Origin: Candidatus Fermentibacterota bacterium
GTDB lineage: Bacteria; JAFGKV01
Assembly (NCBI GenBank): GCA_016928395.1
Contig: JAFGKV010000111.1
Span: 1 to 6,507, forward strand
Direction of reading: 5' to 3'
DNA: 6,507 nucleotides
The first letter of the stretch is position 1. Every line of letters begins with the position of its first letter. Below are positions 1 through 5,891 of this stretch, piece by piece. Position numbers and translations under genes: made by a program. The notes under the pieces were generated by a model. It was not told the origin of the DNA, made no database searches, and saw nothing but the letters and a program-made list of their open reading frames with translations.

Positions 1-2
1 AC

Positions 3-80
3 CGCCCCCACCTTGTACCTGGCCGCGGGATCTTCACGCTCGATCCATCTAGCGACCGGGTGATCGTTCGTCCTTGGGCT
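3..80 (-). pseudogene. Possible C-terminal relic of a third peptidase-like gene copy
   Basis: On the minus strand, in a frame different from vapC, these bases encode a stretch containing VARWI followed by acidic and basic residues and then RYKVGA, running off the window edge. The pentapeptide VARWI also occurs in the C-terminal tail of the 743-residue protein (residues 712-716) and in the tail relic at 2465-2623, and RYKVGA can be aligned loosely with RWTFES of the intact tail. No start codon precedes it and vapC ends just upstream. Inference: this could be the 3' end of the gene whose 5' end is at 763-1083. The match is short and could be chance. Confidence 0.25.
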
Positions 81-114
81 TTGACTCGTCCTACTCCCCG
101 GAACCCTCTCGACG

Positions 115-504
115 CTATGGCGCGACATCCACGAGATCGGAATACCGGCCCAGAATCCGATCAACCGTGAGCAATCGCGCCGGCTCGTGAATGGATTGCG
201 CAATGAGAATCCTATCGAACGGATCGCGGTGATGAAGGGGCAAGCGACCGACGCCTGCCGCATGCGCCGCTGTAATGGGAAGCTCGACGAAGCCTCTCTG
301 GACTGCCGTCCGTGCGATCTCGCCCGGAGCTACCGAGAGGGAGATCCGTCCTATCTGCACCTTGATGGCCAGCTCCCAGATGCTTGCCGCGGAGAAGAGG
401 ACGTCATTGTCGGGGGACTCCAGACGTTCACGAAACAAAGGTGGCAATCTCCCTGGATCAGCCGCTGCCCAGAGGAGAATGTGAGTGTCAAGCAAGACGC
501 GCAT
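115..504 (-). CDS. vapC: PIN-domain toxin of a type II TA system (VapC family)
   Basis: Predicted Mg2+-dependent endoribonuclease toxin of 129 residues, the normal size for a single PIN domain. Visible motifs are the opening LLDTHILLW (acidic Asp6), SAASIWELAIK (Glu44), HRDPFDRILIAQ (Asp94 and Asp97) and LLTVD (Asp115), which together form the expected acidic metal-binding set. The family cleaves RNA, often tRNA or rRNA; the target here is unknown. I prefer the ATG at 504 because it gives the canonical MRVLLDTH start and lies 7 bases after a GAGGGG; in-frame GTG codons at 510 and 507 would add two residues. It overlaps the antitoxin gene by 17 bases, so translation is probably coupled. All catalytic residues are present and the toxin looks intact. 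Confidence 0.93.
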   Translation of the reverse strand: MRVLLDTHILLWAAADPGRLPPLFRERLESPDNDVLFSAASIWELAIKVQIGRISLSVAPGEIARTAVQRGFVELPITAAHAAGVGRLPLHHRDPFDRILIAQSIHEPARLLTVDRILGRYSDLVDVAP

Positions 505-742
505 CACCACACCCCTCGAAGTCGGCGAGCACCTCTTCAGGAAGCGGCGCGTCGAAGTCCTCTGGCACTTCGAGCTTCCCGGCGAGCCAGCCGAGCACGC
601 GTCGGCCCCGCATGGTATTGGTGGGTACCAGCCGCACCATGGGCTTGCCTGCCTTGGCGATCACGACCTCCTCCCCCGCGTTCGCCTCTTCCACCAGGCG
701 CGAGAGGTGTGTCTTGGCTTCGTGCATGTTGACAGTATGCAT
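488..742 (-). CDS. vapB: Phd/YefM-type antitoxin paired with the PIN toxin
   Basis: Antitoxin of 84 residues, transcribed first in the operon. Residues 1-40 match the Phd/YefM fold: a start of the form MHTVNMHEAKTHLS, then LVEEANAGEEVVIAKAGKP and a strand MVRLVP. This part dimerises and binds operator DNA in the family. The C-terminal half (WLAGKLEVPEDFDAPLPEEVLADF) is the kind of acidic, amphipathic tail that wraps and inhibits PIN toxins. The start at 742 is fixed by a near-perfect Shine-Dalgarno 6 bases upstream. The 3' end overlaps vapC, the usual order and coupling for these pairs. Expected regulation is autorepression through the palindrome at 766-782. The gene name is used in the broad family sense. 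Confidence 0.9.
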   Translation of the reverse strand: MHTVNMHEAKTHLSRLVEEANAGEEVVIAKAGKPMVRLVPTNTMRGRRVLGWLAGKLEVPEDFDAPLPEEVLADFEGCGDARLA

Positions 743-748
743 GGGACA

Positions 749-755
749 CCTCCTT
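749..755 (-). promoter_or_regulatory. Strong Shine-Dalgarno of vapB
   Basis: The minus strand reads AAGGAGG, 6 bases before the ATG at 742. It is a near-perfect anti-16S match that fixes the vapB start and supports a bacterial host. Confidence 0.75.
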
Positions 756-765
756 GATAGACTTA

Positions 766-782
766 ACTTAGTCTAGCTAAGT
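766..782. promoter_or_regulatory. Palindromic operator candidate overlapping the vapBC -10
   Basis: Perfect inverted repeat ACTTAG (766-771) and CTAAGT (777-782) around a 5-base spacer, with a further ACTTA copy immediately to the left (761-765). It covers the -10 box of the predicted promoter, where a Phd/YefM antitoxin dimer would be expected to bind and repress. Binding itself is inferred. Confidence 0.5.
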
Positions 783-798
783 CGGACCCATTCGTCAA
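770..798 (-). promoter_or_regulatory. sigma70-like promoter of the vapBC operon
   Basis: On the minus strand TTGACG (798-793) is followed, after exactly 17 bases, by TAGACT (775-770). These match the -35 consensus at 5 of 6 and the -10 consensus at 4 of 6 positions. Transcription would begin near 763, giving a leader of about 20 bases that contains the Shine-Dalgarno. The -35 region overlaps the end of the recognisable coding fragment of the peptidase-like pseudogene. Confidence 0.6.
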
Positions 799-882
799 CC
801 ATGAGTACGCTTCACGGGACACGGCGGCCCGAGCCTGTGGCCCGAAGATCTCCGCCCGCAGCGTGAAGATGTCAGGCGCATG

Positions 883-917
883 CTCCCGAGTCTCGAACCA
901 GCACGTATCCGGCCCCA
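883..917. repeat. Direct repeat, copy 1 (5'-end segment of the peptidase-like family)
   Basis: A 35-base segment identical at 31 positions to 5785-5819, in the same orientation. It encodes the shared GPDTCWFETRE segment and is the DNA-level trace of the duplication linking the fragment to the intact gene. Confidence 0.8.
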
Positions 918-1083
918 ACACCTCCGGTGTGTCGGGACGACACCAGAACAGCGTGTCATACCGCGCCACCGGTACCGTATCCCCCCATGCCCACACCGAA
1001 CTGTCCGGCGGCCAGCTCCACTCCACCCTCGTGCTGCACAAGCCGCACGCGAACCCGGCATCCGCCTCTCCGCCGGAATCCGG

Positions 1084-1458
1084 TCAGCACGCGAGGACCA
1101 CTATTCTCACTTCAGAATAGTGGTAAGGATCGCTGCGGAGATGGTTGTTTCGGCTTGGCCGGCCTGGGAGAAGAGCCCGGTCCCGTGTGGGAGAGCACAC
1201 GAGGTAGGGGAGTGCCCCGGCGACCGTCCCAAACGGCTGGGATCGGAGGTCCGCCCCGGTGCGCAGGAGCTCCGCTCAATCAGGCCACTTCAGTGTTTCT
1301 GTCGCTCTCAGGGTCTCGCCCGTGCTCCCCAGCCTTGGGGCCATATCGCCCAAGCAGCGAGAATCGTGCCATGTGGGGTGCCTCGACGCGGACTCAAATC
1401 AGAAGAGAATCTCGTTGTCCTCGGAGTCCAGGTCCACGGATCCTCCTGTTGGTTCAGG
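1084..1458. other. Gene-poor stretch with several hairpins
   Basis: No convincing gene is visible on either strand. The minus-strand frame of the downstream pseudogene remains open apart from TGA codons at 1084, 1276 and 1399, but the translation resembles no family I recognise. Stem-loops readable in the DNA are the 11-bp hairpin at 1097-1124, CGTGTG/CACACG at 1184-1189 and 1196-1201, a bulged stem around TCCCA/TGGGA near 1225-1245, and CTTGGG/CCCAAG at 1334-1339 and 1349-1354. A structured RNA or a remnant of a mobile element is possible; I see no terminal repeats, transposase or catalytic intron domain to prove either. Confidence 0.4.
1097..1124. repeat. Perfect 11-bp inverted repeat (hairpin)
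   Basis: ACCACTATTCT (1097-1107) and AGAATAGTGGT (1114-1124) are perfect complements around the 6-base loop CACTTC. No T-run follows on either strand, so it is not a standard intrinsic terminator. It is AT-richer than its surroundings and lies just upstream of the N-terminal peptidase fragment. Confidence 0.75.
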
Positions 1459-2448
1459 CTACCGCTCCTCCAGCTTCTGCTTCAACTCCTGGATTCGGTT
1501 GTCGAGGTCAAAGCCCAAGTGGATGGCGTGTTCCTGATCCAGGTTCTTCAGTTCCACCCAGCGGGCCAGAGCAAGTTCCCACCTCTCCCGTCTCTCGGCC
1601 GAGTGCGCCAAGGAAGCGCAAGCGTCTGCCTTCTGGATAGCTGGAACGTCGGGATGGGCGATCACATCCTCGAGCATCTTCTCTGCGGCACTACTGTCGC
1701 CTGTGGCAAACCGAAGCGATGCAAGCTCAAGCGTAGCTGCTGCCCAGAGGCCCTCGGACGCTCCCGCACTTTGACGCGCCGCCTGGAGCAAGGATTCCGC
1801 TTCGCACACCTCTTCGGGAAGCGGTGGATGATGCGATGATTGGAGCACCAGCCTGGTTGCCATCAGGCGCCCAACAGCGCAACTGACGGCCGCCCGTGCT
1901 GCTTCACTCATTCCGGGATGAGCCAAGTACACGCGTGCGGAATCAACTGCGGCGTCGTACTTGATCTTCTCCGGCAGCCGGTAGCAGACAGTAGTCGCAG
2001 CAATGGCGAACCAATCGGGGTCGGGAGCGTTTCGCAGGGCAATGAGTCCGTGCTCTATCTTGTCAGGCAGATGACATGGCACGGAGTCCAGCATCGTGGC
2101 CTCTTCCAGTACGTCCCACGGGATTCGCGTTAGTGCCAAGTGGAGGAGGAACTCCTCTGAGCGACATGCGCTTTCCACCTCGGACAGCAGCCTCAAGGTC
2201 TCTGTGCCACGCCAGGCAATCGCAGAGAAAGGAGCGGAAATCTCTCTCATGAGGGCTGCTTTCTCACCATAGGAGCTCAGTGCGATTGCGGACTGCTGCG
2301 ACTCCCGCAAGACATCTACGATCCTTCTCCCGTCGCTAGCAGCCAGAGCCGTTCTCAGAATCGACCCACGATCTTGCTCTCCGGTATCAATGGATGCTGC
2401 CAGAGGGATCATCGCAACGAAGCTTAGGTAGACGAGTCCTGGTCTCAT
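1459..2448 (-). CDS. Putative secreted helical (TPR-like) protein, paralogue of the 2662-3606 product
   Basis: Protein of 329 residues with no family I can name. Residues 1-19 look like a signal peptide: Arg2, a hydrophobic run LVYLSFVAMIPLAAS, then the charged segment DTGEQDR. The rest is almost entirely predicted helix with alanine-rich pairs resembling TPR/SEL1 repeats; the clearest unit is about residues 269-300 (ADACASLAHSAERRERWELALARW). It shares with its neighbour the segment ALRNAPDxDWxAI (137-149), a following AxDSAxxYLA, and the C-terminal G-F-D motif (312-314), all in the same order. The start at 2448 is supported by a GGAGG 10 bases upstream. A peptidase-tail relic ends 16 bases before it, mirroring the intact pair. 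Role inferred: partner or scaffold of the peptidase-like protein, outside the cytoplasm. Confidence 0.85.
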   Translation of the reverse strand: MRPGLVYLSFVAMIPLAASIDTGEQDRGSILRTALAASDGRRIVDVLRESQQSAIALSSYGEKAALMREISAPFSAIAWRGTETLRLLSEVESACRSEEFLLHLALTRIPWDVLEEATMLDSVPCHLPDKIEHGLIALRNAPDPDWFAIAATTVCYRLPEKIKYDAAVDSARVYLAHPGMSEAARAAVSCAVGRLMATRLVLQSSHHPPLPEEVCEAESLLQAARQSAGASEGLWAAATLELASLRFATGDSSAAEKMLEDVIAHPDVPAIQKADACASLAHSAERRERWELALARWVELKNLDQEHAIHLGFDLDNRIQELKQKLEER

Positions 2449-2464
2449 GATTGGACGTCCTCCA

Positions 2465-2623
2465 CTACGGGGTGATTACGAGCCTGCGGCTGCTGTCTAC
2501 ATCACGAAACGCATACACGGGATTACCCTCATCATCTGTGGTCTGGATCAACCGCCAGTAGATCCACCTTGCCACGTGCCGAGTGCCCACGTTGTCGACG
2601 GCAACGCTTCGAATTGCTGGGAC
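2465..2623 (-). pseudogene. C-terminal tail relic of a second peptidase-like gene copy
   Basis: The minus-strand frame starts just after a TAG (2624-2626) and ends at a TAG (2465-2467). Its 52 codons align with the C-terminus of the 743-residue protein: GTRHVARWIYW against GTQYVARWIYW, then a DVDSSRRLVITP ending against SVDENRMNLVIP. The DNA of 2555-2577 is identical to 3697-3719 over 23 bases. It has no ATG; a GTG at 2590 is the only plausible start and lacks a convincing Shine-Dalgarno. Sixteen bases after its stop comes the start of the 329-residue helical protein, the same arrangement as between the intact peptidase-like gene and its partner. The rest of this gene copy is missing, and the 314-residue gene ends only 35 bases before the TAG that bounds the relic. 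Confidence 0.75.
2555..2577. repeat. 23-bp perfect direct repeat, copy 1
   Basis: Identical to 3697-3719 in the same orientation, 1142 bases apart. It encodes the VARWIYW tail motif in both places. Long perfect identity inside otherwise diverged paralogous tails suggests a fairly recent duplication, gene conversion or strong constraint; it also offers a site for recombination that would remove the 314-residue gene. Confidence 0.85.
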
Positions 2624-2661
2624 CTATGTCCCGTATCTGTAATCTTGAAGTGGCTCCATCA

Positions 2662-3606
2662 CTATGGCAAAGGATAGCGGTTCTGACTGAGCGCTTCCCT
2701 CTCCCTCTCTATGTCGAATCCCTTGCCAAAGGCCCGCTTGTAGTCCTCTCTTTCCATTAGGTCGTAGTTCTCCAGTGCACGATCCCATTCCCCGGCTCTT
2801 GCAGCTTCAAGCGCCAATGAGCGATAGGCGTAGGCCTTGACTGCACTCGGGGTGCACGCATTGCCAACTAGCTCGGTCAGGAGCAGCGTGGATGCCTCGT
2901 CACGCCCACGTCTCCGTAGTGCCCTTGCCAGCTCACGCGTGGCATACGAACGCGTTACGGCATTGCCGGCATCCTTCCGTGCTTGCTCCAGGAGTTCTTG
3001 CGCTTGGCTGAGTCGAAGGTCTCGATCAGCCTCCTGTGAAATCATTGCACATTCAACAGCCAGTGCCCCAGCTTTCCACATCAGCCATGCCCTACCCTCC
3101 GCCGACAACAAGGGCTGGGCGAGATAGCTGAGCGCTGAGTCAATTGCCGATGCATGGCCTTGGGCCATCTGGATCCCAGAGCAGAGCCGGGATGCAACAA
3201 TAGCGTACCAGTCACTATCGGGCGCATTCCTCAATGCAGCACGGCGTGACTCGATGTTGTCGGAGAACAACCATGACATCGCGGCCACCGCCAGGTTCGG
3301 GAACATGTCATGGTCGTCTGCCGCCTCTCTCAGCTCAGTCAAGAACTCGATTGTGGGCTGACCGAGACGAGGCATGTCTATGATCGCTGCCCCAACGTCG
3401 TTGGCAAGTGTAAGCTTCTGCACAAACGACGTCATTGCACGAGCCGAATCGTCGAGTTCTCTCAGGAACTCAATGGTCTGTCGGCAATCGCGCTGTTCAA
3501 GCAGTCCAGCGAACGTCGTGTACACGGTCGACTCGGGGGAGCCGGCCTGTGCGGATAGGAACATCATGGCGGCTGTCGCGACGCTCGTGCAATTCTGAAT
3601 GGCCAT
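2662..3606 (-). CDS. Putative secreted helical (TPR-like) protein, partner of the peptidase-like protein
   Basis: Protein of 314 residues, family not recognised. The N-terminus (MAIQNCTSVATAAMMFLSAQAGS) has a modest hydrophobic run and an AQA-G site that would suit signal peptidase, although the n-region lacks a positive charge, so export is less certain than for the paralogue. The body is alpha-helical with TPR-like pairs; the best unit is near residues 255-285 (AYAYRSLALEAARAGEWDRALENYD). ALRNAPDSDWYAI (124-136) matches the paralogue at 11 of 13 positions, and the GFDIE near residue 296 matches GFDLD there. GGAGG lies 5 bases before the start. The preceding peptidase-like gene stops only 12 bases upstream, so the two are very probably cotranscribed and may act together. 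Confidence 0.86.
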   Translation of the reverse strand: MAIQNCTSVATAAMMFLSAQAGSPESTVYTTFAGLLEQRDCRQTIEFLRELDDSARAMTSFVQKLTLANDVGAAIIDMPRLGQPTIEFLTELREAADDHDMFPNLAVAAMSWLFSDNIESRRAALRNAPDSDWYAIVASRLCSGIQMAQGHASAIDSALSYLAQPLLSAEGRAWLMWKAGALAVECAMISQEADRDLRLSQAQELLEQARKDAGNAVTRSYATRELARALRRRGRDEASTLLLTELVGNACTPSAVKAYAYRSLALEAARAGEWDRALENYDLMEREDYKRAFGKGFDIEREREALSQNRYPLP

Positions 3607-3618
3607 ACTCTCCTCCCT

Positions 3619-5850
3619 CTATGGTATCACCAGGTTCATTCGGTTCTCATCGACACTCTCGAATGTCCACCTGTCCTCGCCGACTGGTATCTTCTCCCAG
3701 TAGATCCACCTTGCCACGTATTGGGTTCCCGCATCATCGTCCGGCCCAAGCTCACAGTCGCTGTGGTCGGGTCTGTCAGCTGCAGCCGCAACCTTCAAGA
3801 CCGAGATCGCGTTCAAGGGGCTGATGATTGTCCCGTACGGGCTGATGTTCACATATGCGTGCGCCACGTTCGCACCTATCCACGCTTCTGCCAACGACCT
3901 CGTCGCCATCATGTCCACGAACTTCTCTGCGACCAATACATCCGTAGGGTTTCCTTGCCCACCAGGAGCACCTCCTCGGTAGCCCAGCAGCCCATGGGCC
4001 TTCCTGCCCGTCATTGTGGAGATCCAGTACCTGCCCCAGTCCCCGCTCTCTCCCCCTTCGCCAAAGTTGTACTGACCAGTCTCCCGGATATGAAGCACTG
4101 AACACGCTGCCAGAATGAGCCAGTCCGTGTCCTCGCCCCAGCAATCGGCAAGATCCGCAGGCCCCATCCATAGTGTGCTATATCCCGCCTCACCCCATAT
4201 GTCCACGCTGTGCCCGTGAGCCCCAAGATAGAATAGGTCACTCGACCTGATGGCGGCTTCCGGCGAAAACGGCGCAGGCGCCTGCAGTCCGTTGTTCACC
4301 CACCTCCCACTCGTTGTCATGGCATTGACAAATGCCCACCCGTCAGGAGTGGGTGTCCCATCCGCAGCCGCGAACTCCGCAAGATCAATGCTCACCTTCT
4401 GAATGGGGAATGCCGCCGCTGCGCCATTGATCGAAAGAGACACCTGGATGTCTTCTTCGTCTTCGATCCCGATCCTTCCCATGGTCAGATCGTCGTCAGG
4501 ACCGAACACCGGCCTATCGGCGCCCGCATTGCGGAAGACATTGTTCGCGGTCTCGGTCAGGGCCGCTGAGACGACAAGCTCCGGGCTCTCGCCCCTACAT
4601 ACCCTGACCTCGGCAGAGGCTACCCCATGAAGTCCCTCTATCTCTATCCCTAGCGGTTGCCCAAGGAGGAACATGTTGCCCGATTCCATGTTGTTCGCAC
4701 CCCAATGGGTCGTCCCTCTGTAGAGATCCACACCGATGATTGTCCCTTCAACGCGGTCCCTCTTCTCCCTGCTCACCTCGCTCGCTTTGACCCTCAATTC
4801 GAGAGACCAGTCTCGGATATGGGTGCTCGGTCCGCGGGCTCCTTCCAGGTATATGCCTCCCAAGACCATCGCACTAAGCTCCCTCGCGTCTTCGGAATTG
4901 CGCGGATACCACCGCCTCACATACTCTTGTTCCGTGCCGTCAAGCAGCACTTCCATCCTATCATAAGAAGGCATCCCGAACTCCCAGACTTTGACACATT
5001 CGGCGCCTGATCCCTCGATTGAGAGTTCGAAGTATGCCCCCTCCTGCGACAAAGCGAACTCCTCGATGGTCTGGGCGGAGATACGCACGTCGATAGGCAC
5101 CATCTTGGCCATAACCGCTGGCCACTCGCCCAGCCCCATCGTGCTTCCTGTCGGATGCTCATCGTTCAGCACAACGAACACGCCGCTCCCCGGCGCCTGC
5201 TCCTGGGCTTCGGGGAGGGCGCTCCCATCAGGCAGGCGTACCACCAGGTCCACCCCCGCCGCATCGCACTCGAGATCGCCCCGCGCCTCCGCGGGCTCCC
5301 TCGTCTCCCCCCGTTCCCACTTCATGGTCACCCGACTCGTGTACGGATTGTGCGCAGGGTCCAGCCAGTTCGCGTCGTCGTCTTTCTGCTCCCACTCCAG
5401 CGTGTAGTGGTTGTCAGAGAGGGGAAGATCGTCGAGAACAAACTCCTCCTCGCTCTTCATCACCACCTCGTCCCCGCTCTCCGGCCCGTAGCTCACGGAA
5501 TGCCAATACGTCACGCCGGCCGCCGCGGGACTCTCCACGAACGAGATGCCAGCCGATCCCAGGTCCGGCAGGATCCGAAACACTGTCCGCACCGGCGTCT
5601 CCGCCTCGTCATCCTCATCCACCGGTACATCCAGGATGCGATCCGACAGCTCCTCGTCCACCTCCACCTTCACTACCCAGATGCTCAGCGAATCGTTGCT
5701 CAGGTACCAGAGGGTATCGTCAGGCGCCTCCGGCGGATACGGGCCGTATACCTCAGGCCGGAACGTGTAGAAGTCCGGATCGTACTCCCGCGTCTCAAAC
5801 CAGCATGTGTCCGGCCCCACCACGAACGAATCCCGTTCCCCGTCCACCAT
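3619..5850 (-). CDS. Caspase/gingipain-like (clan CD-type) cysteine peptidase-like protein
   Basis: Protein of 743 residues. The N-terminal two thirds are rich in acidic residues and beta-strand-like segments and contain no domain I can name. The C-terminal part, about 500-690, carries the two hallmarks of a caspase-like fold: SSDLFYLGAHGH (candidate catalytic His545) and, after one more strand, DWLILAACSVL (candidate Cys583), each behind a hydrophobic strand as in clan CD peptidases. From memory this resembles DUF6345; a profile search must decide. A tail with VARWIYW (712-718) ends the protein and recurs in the relic at 2465-2623. The ATG at 5850 has no good Shine-Dalgarno and gives no signal peptide, although its partner looks secreted. 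In-frame codons before it still resemble the fragment at 763-1083, so the 5' end may be truncated. Substrate and activity are unknown. Confidence 0.85.
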   Translation of the reverse strand: MVDGERDSFVVGPDTCWFETREYDPDFYTFRPEVYGPYPPEAPDDTLWYLSNDSLSIWVVKVEVDEELSDRILDVPVDEDDEAETPVRTVFRILPDLGSAGISFVESPAAAGVTYWHSVSYGPESGDEVVMKSEEEFVLDDLPLSDNHYTLEWEQKDDDANWLDPAHNPYTSRVTMKWERGETREPAEARGDLECDAAGVDLVVRLPDGSALPEAQEQAPGSGVFVVLNDEHPTGSTMGLGEWPAVMAKMVPIDVRISAQTIEEFALSQEGAYFELSIEGSGAECVKVWEFGMPSYDRMEVLLDGTEQEYVRRWYPRNSEDARELSAMVLGGIYLEGARGPSTHIRDWSLELRVKASEVSREKRDRVEGTIIGVDLYRGTTHWGANNMESGNMFLLGQPLGIEIEGLHGVASAEVRVCRGESPELVVSAALTETANNVFRNAGADRPVFGPDDDLTMGRIGIEDEEDIQVSLSINGAAAAFPIQKVSIDLAEFAAADGTPTPDGWAFVNAMTTSGRWVNNGLQAPAPFSPEAAIRSSDLFYLGAHGHSVDIWGEAGYSTLWMGPADLADCWGEDTDWLILAACSVLHIRETGQYNFGEGGESGDWGRYWISTMTGRKAHGLLGYRGGAPGGQGNPTDVLVAEKFVDMMATRSLAEAWIGANVAHAYVNISPYGTIISPLNAISVLKVAAAADRPDHSDCELGPDDDAGTQYVARWIYWEKIPVGEDRWTFESVDENRMNLVIP
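3697..3719. repeat. 23-bp perfect direct repeat, copy 2
   Basis: Second copy of the repeat at 2555-2577, located inside the C-terminal tail codons of the 743-residue protein (VARWIYW). Confidence 0.85.
5785..5819. repeat. Direct repeat, copy 2 (5'-end segment of the peptidase-like family)
   Basis: Matches 883-917 at 31 of 35 positions. It encodes the GPDTCWFETRE segment near the N-terminus of the 743-residue protein. Confidence 0.8.
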
Positions 5851-5882
5851 CTGCCAGATGCTGTCGATCCGTACATACGGAT

Positions 5883-5891
5883 TGCTATGAT
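5883..5891 (+). promoter_or_regulatory. Possible extended -10 promoter for the plus-strand TA pair
   Basis: TGCTATGAT reads as an extended -10 element: TGn followed by TATGAT, 5 of 6 to consensus. No good -35 lies 16-18 bases upstream, as allowed for extended -10 promoters. Transcription from near 5898 would give a leader of roughly 115 bases before the GTG at 6015. No better plus-strand candidate was seen. Confidence 0.3.

Larger units (their letters stand above)
763..1083 (-). pseudogene. N-terminal fragment of a peptidase-like gene (paralogue of the 3619-5850 gene)
   Basis: An open minus-strand frame follows a TGA at 1084-1086 and ends at a TAA at 763-765. It has no ATG; the first usable start is a TTG at 1041. 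Its core, GPDTCWFETRE followed by a pattern close to DPDFYTFRPEVYGP, matches residues 12-37 of the 743-residue protein, and similarity continues weakly through a W-L-x-N-x-S pattern. At DNA level 883-917 matches 5785-5819 at 31 of 35 positions. The last codons (NGSDLARLS) coincide with the vapBC promoter and operator, so the fragment is cut just where the TA module begins. It lacks the catalytic domain and is best read as a broken copy. The upstream frame encodes about 35 further residues, including CGLC, that have no counterpart before the intact gene. Confidence 0.7.

Noticed and set aside
187-732. Plus-strand frames over vapBC
   Set aside because: Both TA proteins on the minus strand are full-length with recognisable motifs, so these are antisense shadows.
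1125-1400. Group II intron or insertion sequence
   Set aside because: No domain V-like motif, reverse transcriptase, transposase, terminal inverted repeats or target duplication could be found.
880-1839. Long plus-strand open frame (about 319 codons)
   Set aside because: It runs antisense through the 329-residue gene and across the hairpin region, has no ribosome site and gives a translation with no protein-like domain pattern.
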